64,000 nt of DNA. Origin: Cylindrodendrum hubeiense. Lineage: Eukaryota > Ascomycota > Sordariomycetes > Hypocreales > Nectriaceae. Below the pieces are notes generated by a model. That model had not been told where the DNA came from, searched no databases, and was given only the letters and a program-made list of their open reading frames with translations. Positions within the stretch are counted from its first letter, which is position 1. The number at the start of each line of letters is the position of its first letter. The position numbers were made by a program, and so were the translations under genes. Below are positions 22,955-33,703 of this stretch, piece after piece. The stretch spans positions 248,001 through 312,000 of the forward strand of contig JAANBB010000006.1 in NCBI GenBank assembly GCA_014621425.1. The letters are read 5' to 3'.

Positions 22955-24972
22955 ATGGCTGTGCAAGAGAGTGGCGCACACGCTGAGGTGGATGAGAGAA
23001 CACCGCTGCTGGCCCCAGAAGGCTCTGCTAGTGAGGCAGAATCAATGCTTAGGCACCGAACACTGGCTAATTATTCACGTATTTAGACGCTTCCGGCAAA
23101 GATGACAAAGATGTATCGGGTATTGTGATCTGGATGGTTTTTCCCATCTTACTCGCAGGTATCTTTCTGTCTAACGTTGTTTCATCCGTTGTAATCGCGA
23201 CAAATCAACACATTGCATCCGAGTTTGATGCATTGTCATCTGCTGCATGGCTGTTGACGGCATACACACTGGCTCAGTCTGCAAGCCAGCCCCTGGTAAT
23301 TTAAAGATGTTTCATCATTATCTCACTTGCTAATGAAATATCAGTACGGCAAAATCAGCGATATCTATGGCAGGAGAAAATGCTTAGTCTTCTGTTGGAC
23401 AGTGTTTGGACTCGGCTGCCTGCTTGTGTATGTTTGCATAACCATCATCTTAGGACGTGTACTGATTATCACAAGTGGCCTTGGCCAAAGTTATTGGCAC
23501 ATCATTCTTGGGCGTGCCATCAGTGGTGTAGGAAGCGCAGGAAAGATCGCCTTGACTTCCATTGTAGTGGCCGGTGAGATGCAAAGCTAGATATTTCAAC
23601 GTGACGGATACTGACACCTCCAGACCTTGTTCCCTTGCGACACGTCGCAAAGTACCGTGCATACGTTAATTTGACGGCGACGACGGCAAGATCCATCGGG
23701 GGTCCAATCGGTGGATGGCTTTCTGGCAGTGTTGGCTGGCGGTGGTACGTAAACTACAATTCGCGCTCCGTTAGTCCTTGACACTGAGTAAGCCAGGTGT
23801 TTCCTTGTTCAATTCCCAGTAGCCATTTTTGGGCTTGCACTTGTGCTCTGGAAATTGCCAGAGCCCAAGACCGATCAGTCTCGAGAGCCTGAGGATGGTG
23901 CCAAAAAGGTATCTAACATCTCCAGGATTGACTTCTCAGGCGCAATAACGCTGGTCGGTACTATTCTCACTGGTCTCCTGATGCTGGACATGGCGACAAA
24001 AGGAGCACCGGCCCTAGTTACCGTGTCTCTGACTATTGCATTCACGACGTTCCTCGTGCTTTTTATACTCACCGAGAGGTATTATGCAGATGAGCCAATT
24101 CTGCCTCTAGATCTTATCTCAAAGAGAGATGTGCTTACCTCATATTTGATCGTGGGTTTTCAGTCAGCTGGGCAGTTCGGAGTGAGTAACGGTATGCCCC
24201 AGGATTAAAACTGCTTCACTAACCACTATCAGCTTCTCTACACAATCCCGATTTACTTTCAAGTTGTCGGGCGAGAATCTATATCGTCTACTGGCACTAG
24301 AATTGTTCCTGTCGTTGTGGGAAATGCACTGGGAACAGTATTGAGTGGAAAGCTTATCACTCGGTTCAAGAAATACAAGAGCTTGACAGCTTTTGGCAAT
24401 CTCACAGGCTTCGTTGGGTTCCTACTCATTATGCTCACCTGGCGCGGTAATACCAATGGGTTCGAGGCCCTATTCGTATCCTTGCCCGGCATAGGGATGG
24501 GCATCATCCAATCTTCAACATTCATCCACCTTGCGGCCAGCCTCGATCATTCTGAGATCGCCATAGCCGGCACAACTTGGTTTCTTGCCCAAAATATTGG
24601 TGTTCTTGTTGGCGCAAGCTTTTCCACCTCCGTTATCAACCATGTCCTTCGGGGTCATCTTGAAAGATCACTGAACATGCTGGAGGACAAAGATGAGGTA
24701 CGTGTAAGAGTCTAGATGAAAGACAAAGTTGCAGAACTAACCGTCAAAGATTATCAAACATGTAATGTCAAACGTCGAGTACACGCAAACACTACCAGAA
24801 ACGATATGGAAGTTAGTCTCCAAATCATACATCGATGCCCTTCTTTACTCCAATGGTAAGACTTCTAAATATTCTGCCTTATTTCACTGGAACTGATTCT
24901 GTAGCACTTTCTATGATATTGGTGATGACGGCGTTAATTGTCACATTGTTTATGAGGGAGAAGCCGTTATGA
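22955..24972 (+). CDS. MFS transporter, vacuolar Fnx1/Vba-like (DHA2)
   Basis: Exons 22955-23030, 23087-23295, 23345-23427, 23476-23573, 23624-23744, 23797-24181, 24233-24697, 24750-24855 and 24905-24972 (eight introns of 48-56 bp) give 536 residues with about 14 membrane segments. Seen: an acidic N-terminus with a dileucine-type ERTPLLAPE, as in vacuolar amino-acid permeases of the Fnx1/Vba group; MFS motif A as GKISDIYGRRK; GRAISGVGSAG; and RSIGGPIGGWL after helix 5. The 48-bp intron at 23428-23475 is a multiple of three, so retention would keep the frame, but splicing gives the better helix junction (CLLVGLGQSYWH). The likely role is transport of basic amino acids or drugs across the vacuolar or plasma membrane. 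The pairing with the sulfatase may be functional or coincidental. Confidence 0.9.
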
Positions 24973-25975
24973 TGTTTGAAGGAGGATTTGGTCAAGCGGA
25001 GCAATGCATTTATGTCTAGGAGGAATTCAACAGGATAAGTTTTGATTCATCCAATTCCAAGCTATGCTTTGCCGAACAACTCTCAACATGACATTAGCAA
25101 TGTACAAAATAAAGGCACAAGAAGTGGATGTTGCTGTCGACTTACTGTGATTCAGGAAAGCATAAATGGGATCAATAGCCGGCATCATCGCACCATTTAT
25201 TACCTGGTCTATGGTTATTATCCACGACTGGCGTTGTATATTTAGGCATGAAGTGTTTTCTCGTCGTGATTGTTTGCCTCTGCAGTCGTTCCGTGCATTA
25301 ATTCCAGTGCAATGGTGTATTAGGAACAAGACATATGGAATTATGAGCCCAAAGTCGCTGAAACCCGGCCGGACTAGAAGAATAATATTAACATTGTGAT
25401 ATGGTAAGGGTTCTAAATTTGGGATGTGAAACGCGTCGAGCGTGGATATTCAGCTTACGCAGCTCATAGTATACCATAATGTGTCATAATAAGCGCAGTA
25501 TCATATCGGCCGAGATCCGGGAAGATAATATCGCCTACGAATATTGAAACCTCTAGATTGAGCCATCCGAACATGTCGGCAATTTTTTTGGTGGGTTGAT
25601 CGCAGTCATACCTGGAATAAGGGTTGAAGGTGTCGGCGGATGGTTGTCGGCACAAAGATGCCAGATAGCATCGACGTCTCTGCTCAAGCTGCTATGAAAG
25701 GAAATGAACAAGATGCATTATATCAGATACAATAAAGATTAAATACAGAGTCTATGGACCGGCAGGTGATGATATGGGTATTGGCAGGCATATTAGATTG
25801 TTGAGCCGCTGAGAATCTCGACTTTGGCGAGGCTAGCGAAGATTAAAGGACCCCCAAGTTGGTCACTGATGTTACACGGCTACTGTTGAGCAAGTTGGGT
25901 TGTAAGAGCTTGACTGTGTGTTTCTTCTTCATCTTAAACTCGCCTGTTCCAAACCAGCAACACCTCTCTACTTTA
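24973..25975. other. Convergent intergenic region
   Basis: A 1.0-kb tail-to-tail gap between the MFS gene and the secreted-protein gene. Only small open frames (for example 25042-25245) without features are present. Nothing else is recognised. Confidence 0.55.
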
Positions 25976-26862
25976 TTAATTATCTATAATCTGATATTCT
26001 AAACTCACAGATTCATATGAATCATACCCATCATATCCTCCATCAGCCAACCCAAGTGCCAATGACTGATGATCACCATCAGACTTCCATGTGTAGAATT
26101 GGTTGAAAGTGAGCCCGTCATCAAAATAGCAGTCTATACTAGGATCGTTTCTGGGACCAGTAAATGACGTGTCGCAATGTCCAGCCGGTGTAGTACAGGA
26201 GATCTGGCCACTGATATCTAATTCACAGATGAGATACTGGAATCTATTCCAGTTTATGTTATCGATCCAGGCCTCGTTACAGGCTACGACATCAGCTGGC
26301 AGGGGGTAAGTAGTAGTGTAGTACCACCTTACGCACAGGTAAGCACCAGCAGTTGTTCTGGCACGACCGGTGCTCTCCTCGATAGTAAAGAGAACAGTCT
26401 GAACATCAAGCTCGGAGCTTTCATCATCCACATACAACTCTTCGATGCCGCTTCCGTACTGCGTGCCTTTGACGATGTTGCCTTCGGCACTGCCTCTGTC
26501 TGGGAACAGACTGAAAGTTGGAGTAGCTTTAAGACTTGACGAAGCCTGCGTGGTCGGGGTCGACGGGGTCGCAGTGTTTGAGGGAGTGGATGTAATTGAC
26601 TCAATAGGCGTGATCACTGAAGTGGGAGCCTCAGAGGGAGTGGATGTAATTGATTGAATAGGCGTGATCGCTGAAGTGGGAGTCTCAGAGAGGGAGGGTA
26701 TTATCGCAGATGAAGAAACTATAATAAGAAATCAGCCTGGCATTACCCTTCTGTATCAATCATAACAAACTCACCTGATTGGGGTTTACATCGACTGGCA
26801 ACTGCACGGTCGGCCCCGAAAAGGCCAAGTGCGAGAGAAAGCACGATGTCACGACGCATCAT
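25976..26862 (-). CDS. Secreted Ser/Thr/Pro-repeat protein, unknown
   Basis: Exons 26862-26775 and 26718-25976 (intron 56 bp) encode 276 residues. The start is the first of two adjacent ATGs and gives a signal peptide (LSLALGLFGADRAVA, cleavage about residue 22). Next is a Ser/Thr/Pro-rich stalk with two copies of an 18-residue repeat (STPSEAPTSVITPIESIT type), a likely site of O-mannosylation. A Cys-containing globular domain follows (YLCVRWYYTTTYPLPADVVAC..., C.L..., CTTPAGHC, DCYFDDGLTF), ending in YESVSLEYQIIDN. No known domain is recognised. No GPI signal or membrane helix is seen, so it is probably soluble or wall-trapped. It could be an effector-like or wall protein; this is inference from secretion, size and cysteines. 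Confidence 0.75.
26580..26687 (-). repeat. Two 54-bp tandem repeats coding a Ser/Thr/Pro stalk
   Basis: Two adjacent copies (26580-26633 and 26634-26687), differing at a few bases, lie inside exon 2 of the secreted protein and are in frame (18 residues each). Confidence 0.85.
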
Positions 26863-28349
26863 GTAGAGTGTGACAAGTTGAAAATTGTGAGATAAAAGCC
26901 GAGATTAATTTTGACGGAGAGGAAAATGCAGCAAGCTGTTGTTGGGTGGCTTGGATATTTAAAGGAGGTCTTAGATGGGTCCACATAGTCTCTGTGGGTT
27001 TACACTATTGATTTTTATAATGAGAGATAATAGTTCGCCCCCATTAAGTGGATAACTTTGGTTTTTTAGCACGGTTTTGGAGTCGCGGATTGGCTAAACC
27101 CAAGTCAAGCCACATCAATAGTTTCTTCATACCTGCGTCGCCATCGCATTTAATCCAGGGATTAGGGGCTAATTAAGTGTGAATTCACTTTCTGATAAGC
27201 TTATTGTTGCGGCGCCAGGTACGGGCTCCAGGAAGATACGGTCTCGGTCCCGGGTATCAACACACCCGGGGTTTCTGTTCCTTCCAGCTGTTCCGTTACG
27301 TCGCATTTAGCACCGTATTTCGGATAGATAGAACCCTCTAGTAGGATGTGCAGGTTATCCTAGATGGGCCGGAGGACCTCGTATCTGCTCAATCAAGTCG
27401 CTCGTACGGAGTACACATTGCGAGGGATCGTCCGCTGCAACCCTCAACACTTATCGATCTAAGATCCTTAGATCCTTGCCGCCCCTCTTTTACTCGAGTG
27501 GGGTTTTGAGTCAATCCTCGTACGCCGACAAAAAAACAGAATATCGGCACATCAGAGGATTATGTATCCGTATATCCGGTCTCACTCCACAGGAAAAGGT
27601 ACGAGACCCGATTCTAGGGTAGGGACTTCAATCACAATTTGACAGAGCTGAAACGGGGCACACCTATCAAATCAATTTAGATTCGCCTAACAATGTCCAG
27701 GCAGCGTCCATATCCGCGCAATACCTTTCCACGGGACTTTTGTAGCGATGATCATTACCCAACTGCGCAGGGTACGTGACCAAGCCACAGGTGGTTGCGA
27801 AGTAACATTGGGATGAACATCCCAGCTTGAAAGTGGTCTAGCAGCAGCCTACAGGTATAGAGCTAACAGACAACTAAGAGTTTGATCTCAGTAGGGATCA
27901 ACGGCTAGCTTGGAATGTTCCCACTTCGAGGCGTTGGAGCCGCAAGTTAATGCAACGACACTCTTTTTCGTTCTTATCATTTGCCGTATATATTCCATTT
28001 AACCCAAGCCGTCATAGCAGCTCTGATCAACAACTTTCCCTTCTTTATAAGTGGATGCATCAAGTTGGGTTGCAAGTATTGCTTCCCTCATCGAATTCTC
28101 TAGGTTGTGTGCAGATCCCTCCACTATCTTCATCTTCCTTCCCTGGAGTTGCTACCCTATAACATCGCTGTGGATACAGCAAAGGATACTTCCACTAGCA
28201 AAGTACCACGAAACCTGAACTTGAGAAGCTGCCTGAAGTCTTTGCAACAAAGGGCTCGTGGAGGGCCCAGGCAGAGGTATAGGGTAGGTAGAACCCCTGT
28301 ATGATTTGTGAACTCAGGGTATGAGAGCGGGATCTTAGCAAATTTAGGT
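26863..28349. other. Long non-coding stretch with a hairpin
   Basis: This begins with the promoter of the secreted-protein gene. No gene was recognised; small frames such as 27950-28162 lack features. A 7-bp inverted repeat (CCCGGGT at 27249-27255 and ACCCGGG at 27264-27270, 8-base loop) and a TACGGAGTAC word near 27414 are the only structures noted. Confidence 0.5.
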
Positions 28350-28377
28350 TGGTTGTCCTTTTACTTCTGACAGCCAG

Positions 28378-28640
28378 TTGGAAACGCCCGTTGCACTTAT
28401 CCTTTGCGCTGGTCCTGGTGCCGGTCAGACTGTTGGTCGCGTGTTTGCAGCTAAGGGTTACAAGGTCGCACTCTCAGCCCCAGCATCAAAGAAGAAGACA
28501 GTGCTCCTGGCTATTTGCATGTACGCAGTGACTTCACTGATCCGTCTTCTGTCGCTCTCTAACCATCGTAAAGCTGACCGGAGATGTTCCTTGGGTTCCG
28601 CTTTTCGTTGTAATTGAGAAGCCTTTGCGAAGCCCGTCAA
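28378..28640 (+). pseudogene. Short-chain dehydrogenase relic
   Basis: The segment starts METPVALILCAGPGAGQ and continues VGRVFAAKGYKVAL, which resembles the N-terminal Rossmann segment of SDR enzymes (PVALILGAGPxIG...). Matching continuation then appears in other frames: SDFTDPSSVAL at about 28527-28559, and IVKLTGDVPWVPLFVVIE at about 28565-28618. The original frame stops at 28614. At least two frame changes and in-frame stops, and the lack of the catalytic YxxxK region, indicate a decayed, truncated copy. The first Met is a TTG, so the original start is lost or lay in an upstream exon. Confidence 0.6.
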
Positions 28641-29868
28641 TCTGCAGCAATAATCTTTTTTCGGCTCGGAGCTAAGGGAGAAAAGGAACAAGGTCGAAAA
28701 TTGCCAAATGGACGTACGAAACGAAGAAAAAACAGTCATAGAAACAACAACGCGGCTGTGTCTGACAGGGAAAACAAGAAACATGCCTCCATTTCCACGT
28801 TTGGAACTGGTGAAGACACTGTCGATAGTGCGAGGTCAAATGTGGAAGACGCCAATAGTTCGTAATCGATCAATCCATAGAATGCAATATCCATGACCAG
28901 CTTTAGTGATAAGATAAATGTGATTGACTCACTTGTTAGTGAAATCAAGAGTTTGGAAGATCTCGATTAGTACAAGTTTTTAGTGTGCTCTAGACTTAGT
29001 ATTGACGCAAATATATCCATCCTACCACACCGCTGTACGGTAGCAACGCGTTCAATAAAGTCCTCGAATTGAACGATGTAGACATAGATAATCTGGATCC
29101 GCTGAATAAGCGGGGAAGATGCACCCAAGCGGCGCCAGCACCATTTCATCCCCGCTTTACCTCTCCGCCCCTGTAAAGGACTCGCGGCCATATCCAAAAT
29201 TGTCGTCTATTCGTGTTCCATTGGATTGTATCCGCTGAATAAGCGGTTGTGTATATTATCTGAGTGGCCAGCACAGTTTCATCTCTTCCTGTCCTCCTCA
29301 CCCCACCCAAAGACACGCGATGTCTAAAAATATCGTCGATTCGTCACCCAAGAGGTCTTGCGTCATCGCGGGAACTGACGAAAGGAAAACTTCAGCCACT
29401 GGAGACGCGTATTTTTGTCGTCTTAACCATGACTATTCTCACATACAGAACCAGAGAGGTGCGTAGTAGGTCAAATTCAATCTCACGCTATGGGAGCCGC
29501 CTATGCTCTCAAGTCTTGATGCATAGGAATCCGTACTCAATGCAGACGACGTCAGCTGCCAATCGCACCCCATTTACGAACCTGGCTCTACTAATAAAGT
29601 TACTTTCAAAACCTCCGAGCCGTCAATACGGATTGAATACCCACTATTGTTTATCGCCTCCTGCTTTGAAGCTAGCGTTTCCTGTTATTTTTAGGGCTGG
29701 CCTGCTCAGAACCCCTGAATGCGAACATGTGCATTCGTAAGCTGGGATTGATTGAATTCATCATATGTAGCTGTTCTGCCCCTTGATGTTTTCTTCAAAG
29801 ATAACCTCCCACAGGCCATCCGTTTCATTCGACAGGAGGCTTTCACGAGCAATTTGCGAACATTCAGA
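28641..29868. promoter_or_regulatory. Upstream region of chitin synthase
   Basis: No intact gene is seen. It contains the 133-bp tandem duplication described separately, and probably the chitin synthase promoter. Small frames (28614-28865, 29264-29740) show no domain. Confidence 0.5.
29097..29360. repeat. Diverged 133-bp tandem duplication
   Basis: The 17-base word ATCCGCTGAATAAGCGG occurs at 29097-29113 and 29230-29246. Similar downstream words recur at the same spacing (CCAGCACcaTTTCATC at 29135 and CCAGCACagTTTCATC at 29268; TCCAAAATTGTCGTCTATTCG at about 29193 against a related word at about 29323). Each start word has CCGCT/AGCGG arms that could form a small hairpin. Confidence 0.7.
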
Positions 29869-32517
29869 ATGACGTCGACCGGTTATGCCCACACCGACTT
29901 TGACCAGCCCCATCCAGTGGACTCACTTTTTGCCTCGGATGTGAGTAGAGCTTTCGACGAACCAAGTCCCTAATCCTAACAATTATACTCACAGTACCAC
30001 CGACTGCCCCAAGTCCCGCTCTCCCCAGACCTGCAACCCCAAGACAAAGACGACTTTCGGCAGTCGGTTTTGTCGGATGATGGTCACTGGGAGAGTTGGA
30101 TGCAGAGGCAGCAACAGCCTAATCCCAGCACTGGCCATGGACTGAGGCGCTACAACACCCGAAAAGTTGGGCTTGTCAATGGCTCTACTCTTAGCCTTAA
30201 CTATCCTGTGCCTAGCGCTATTAGGAACGCTGTTGAACCTCGATATCTCAGCAGTGAGGTTGACAGTGAAGAGTTCACCGCGATGCGGTACACAGCGGCC
30301 ACTTGCGACCCGAATGATTTCACGATCGGAAATGGATACATGTTGCGACCTCGACTGTATAATCGACATACCGAATTGCTCATCGCAATTACCTACTATA
30401 ATGAGGATAAAATCCTCCTTTCTCGGACCCTGCACAGCGTGATGAAGAACATTCGCGATATTGTCAACCTTAAGAAGTCAACCTTTTGGAATAAAGGAGG
30501 TCCGGCATGGCAGAAGATAGTTGTCTGTCTCATATTTGACGGCGTTGAGAAGACAGACAAGACTGTTCTCGATGTCCTTGCTACTATCGGCATCTATCAA
30601 GACGGTGTGATGAAGAAGGATGTAGCTGGGAAGGAGACTGTCGCCCACATTTTCGAATACACCAGCCAGCTCTCTGTTACACCCGACCAGCAGCTCATCC
30701 GGCCTCAAAAGGACGATGTTCGCCGAAATCTCCCGCCTGTTCAGTTTATCTTTTGTTTGAAGCAGAAAAACAGCAAGAAGATCAACTCACACCGTTGGCT
30801 ATTCAACGCCTTCGGTCGGCTTCTTAACCCGGAGGTATGCATCCTTCTAGATGCAGGGACTAAGCCTAGTCCCCGATCTCTACTAGCCCTCTGGGAGGGG
30901 TTCTACAACGACAAGGACCTCGGGGGGGCTTGCGGCGAAATCCACGCCATGTTGGGCAAGGGCGGCAGGAAGCTTTTCAATCCTCTCGTGGCAATCCAGA
31001 ATTTCGAGTATAAAATTTCGAATATTCTGGACAAGCCCCTTGAGAGCTCATTCGGCTATGTTTCTGTATTGCCTGGTGCGTTCTCTGCGTATCAGTTTCG
31101 CGCTATTATGGGTCGCCCATTAGAGCAATACTTTCATGGCGATCATACTCTATCCGCGCAACTCGGAAAGAAGGGCATCGATGGGATGAACATTTTCAAA
31201 AAGAATATGTTCTTAGCCGAGGACCGAATCCTCTGTTTTGAACTTGTCGCCAAGATGGGTCAAAAGTGGCATCTTAGCTATATCAAGGCAGCTAAAGGTG
31301 AAACCGATGTACCCGAATCAGCTCCAGAATTCATTAGCCAACGCCGACGATGGCTCAATGGATCATTTGCCGCCACGTTGTATTCTGGAATTCACTTCGG
31401 CCAGATCTACAAGTCTGGTCATAGTCCTATCCGCATATTCTTCTTGAATCTTCAGCTAATTTACAACGTCGTCAACACACTGTTCACCTGGCTATCCCTC
31501 GCCTCAAACTATCTCACGACGGTTATTATTATGGAGCTTATCGGAACTCCGAGCCCTGTGACGAACTATCACGCTTGGCCATTCGGAGACTCGGCGACGC
31601 CGACTGTCAACTCGATGTTGAAGTATATTTATGCGGCATTTTTGATTCTGCAGTTTGTTCTTGCTCTTGGGAGCAGACCGAAAGGCTCCAAATACGCCTA
31701 TGTTGCTTCTTTCTTCATCTTCGGCTTCATTCAAGGATATATCCTCCTTCTATCTGTTTATCTTCTTTACCGAGCCCTTCGAAACATTGGCGACGAATTG
31801 TCGTTCGCTTCCGGCAATGCATTCATGGAAAGCTTCTTCGGTAATGACACATCGATAGGCATTGTCCTCATTGCCCTCATTACGATATATGGTCTCAACA
31901 TCATTGCCTCCTTCCTCTATGTCGATCCTTGGCATATATTTCACTCATACCCACAGTACCTTCTTCTCTCATTGTGTTATGTTAATATTCTGAACATTTA
32001 CTCTTTCTGTAACTGGCATGATGTGTCTTGGGGAACAAAGGGTTCTGATGAAGCTGAGGCGTTGCCCTCAGCCCATATCATGAAACACGGAAAGGATGAG
32101 GAGGCGGTTGTGGAAGAAGTTGAGAGAGAGCAACTTGATATTGACAGCCAGTTTGAGAAAACTGTGTCCCGGGCCCTCAAACCCTTTGAAGAGCCTGTGG
32201 AAGTTGAGAGTCAGGACGTCCAAGACTCATACAGGTCATTCAGAACCGGGTTAGTTGTCTTTTGGCTGTTCTCCAATGTGGTTGTCATATTGCTTATCAC
32301 GAGTGATGCCTTTGCGCCGTTGGGCGTTGATGTAAGATTCCAATTCCGTCCGCACGAATATTACGCTAACGGGCTGCAGAGTGACTCCAATGCCCGAACT
32401 TCATACTACTTTAAGATCCTCCTATACGCAACAGCCGGACTTTCGATATTTCGCTTTCTTGGTTTTCTGTGGTTCTTGAGCAAAACTGCAATCACCAGCT
32501 GCGTCGCGAGAAGATGA
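29869..32517 (+). CDS. Chitin synthase, class III-like
   Basis: Polymerises UDP-GlcNAc into chitin at the plasma membrane (GT2). Exons 29869-29940 and 29995-32517 (intron 54 bp) give 864 residues. Seen: [12 protein letters not shown] (about residue 150), [23 protein letters not shown], the LLDAGTKP acidic motif, [10 protein letters not shown], the EDR motif (about residues 433-435), and the processivity motif QRRRWLNG (about 473). A multi-helix C-terminal half follows, ending with two late helices. The cytosolic N-terminus is short and disordered, with the conserved [14 protein letters not shown] before the catalytic core. The similarity pattern fits the class III enzymes of filamentous fungi (chsB-like), but orthology cannot be settled by eye and it may be an accessory copy. 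The adjacent membrane acyltransferase on the same strand could act on the same glycan or its neighbours. Confidence 0.95.
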
Positions 32518-33703
32518 GGTCGTTTTGTCAATGGTTGGACCAGACATTTAGTGATCGCGGGATGGATAAAATGGCAGCAAATAATCGATTTAACTAGCAA
32601 TAAATTTACGTCTTTGTAAAAATAAGAATGAGGCCCTTGTATCTGTGGAACCTGCCGTGGAAGGAATCCGGTACTGCTTCCAATTGAGAACATGAAGTTT
32701 ACCACGCCTGAAATCTGTGAACGTCGCGACGGCAATGAAGGAGAGTGGGGGTTAGTCTCAATGCATGCAAGGTGTCCTAAGCTTCTTTTGAAGTTACTCC
32801 AGGGCACGTAAGAGGGCCTTCGTCTTATCCAAAGTTCCATGCTGGGCATAATTGTGCGTTCAATGTGAGGTTGGTCAAGTACCTACCGGATAATACTTTT
32901 ATTTGCGTTTGCAGTGACATGCAGGGGTTACTAATGCCAATGTATAGTCAATAAAGTGGCCCTCAATAGCTTCTGCCTCGACATCGATATCATCCGTACC
33001 AAGCAGCAGCTTGATGATGCCGTGTTGTTACCATTAGACCGCAGAATAAGGGCTTCAGTGTCATAACATTGCTTTTTATTCAGTCTCGTAGCATACCACA
33101 AGGGCTGGCTAGACTGATACGCGTGTCCAGATTGTTAATCTGTTCTGTGGGGAAAAGCTGGACTCGTGCTGGCTGGACTAAGGCACTTGTCCAGTCCTGG
33201 ACTGAAATCCACACCTCTCCAGCCCCCTATTTTCCTGAGAGTGGTTTTATTGAATGATGTACGACCTATTTGATTCAAGGTCTGAGTGCTTGATAAGCTG
33301 CGGAGCTTGAATGCCTGCCAGCAAGTACACTTTGCCCAAGATCCATCAATAGCCAATGTGACGTGTCTTGATGATTTAAAGGGGCTAGCCAGCCTTAGTT
33401 GGGCATTCCTCGGTCTAGAATTTCAGCTAGTTATGGAAAGGGGGCAGTCTCGACCTCTATAATGCAAAGTAATTGGTGGGTGGTCATCCCTTTGGCTGCG
33501 CTAACACTTGGGTCGCTCATGTATGTCTTGGATTCGCAACACACTTATCTCTTTGAAGTTAGGTGGGGTTTATATGCATGCCTTGTACGTCTTATCCCTG
33601 AGCGACCTAATTTATTGCTCGCCCTTCGTAATACCCGCATCCCTGTTTATAATCGCAGCGGTTCTCGTCCGTTGGATCAAGGCCATGCCAACACCACGTC
33701 ACA
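32518..33703. other. Intergenic, with one possible small membrane ORF
   Basis: Mostly featureless. An 82-codon frame starting at ATG 33462 begins with a hydrophobic segment (WWVVIPLAALTLGSLMYVL), and its stop overlaps the ATG of the acyltransferase. An overlapping frame at 33508-33732 is also hydrophobic. I cannot decide whether either is expressed; they may be 5' leader sequence. Confidence 0.4.

Noticed and set aside
23031..23086. Apparent frame break early in the DHA2-like transporter
   Set aside because: A 56-bp intron with GTGAGG donor, CTAAT branch site and TTTAG acceptor resolves it.
29264..29740. 158-codon plus-strand frame upstream of chitin synthase
   Set aside because: Overlaps the second copy of the tandem duplication and shows no domain.
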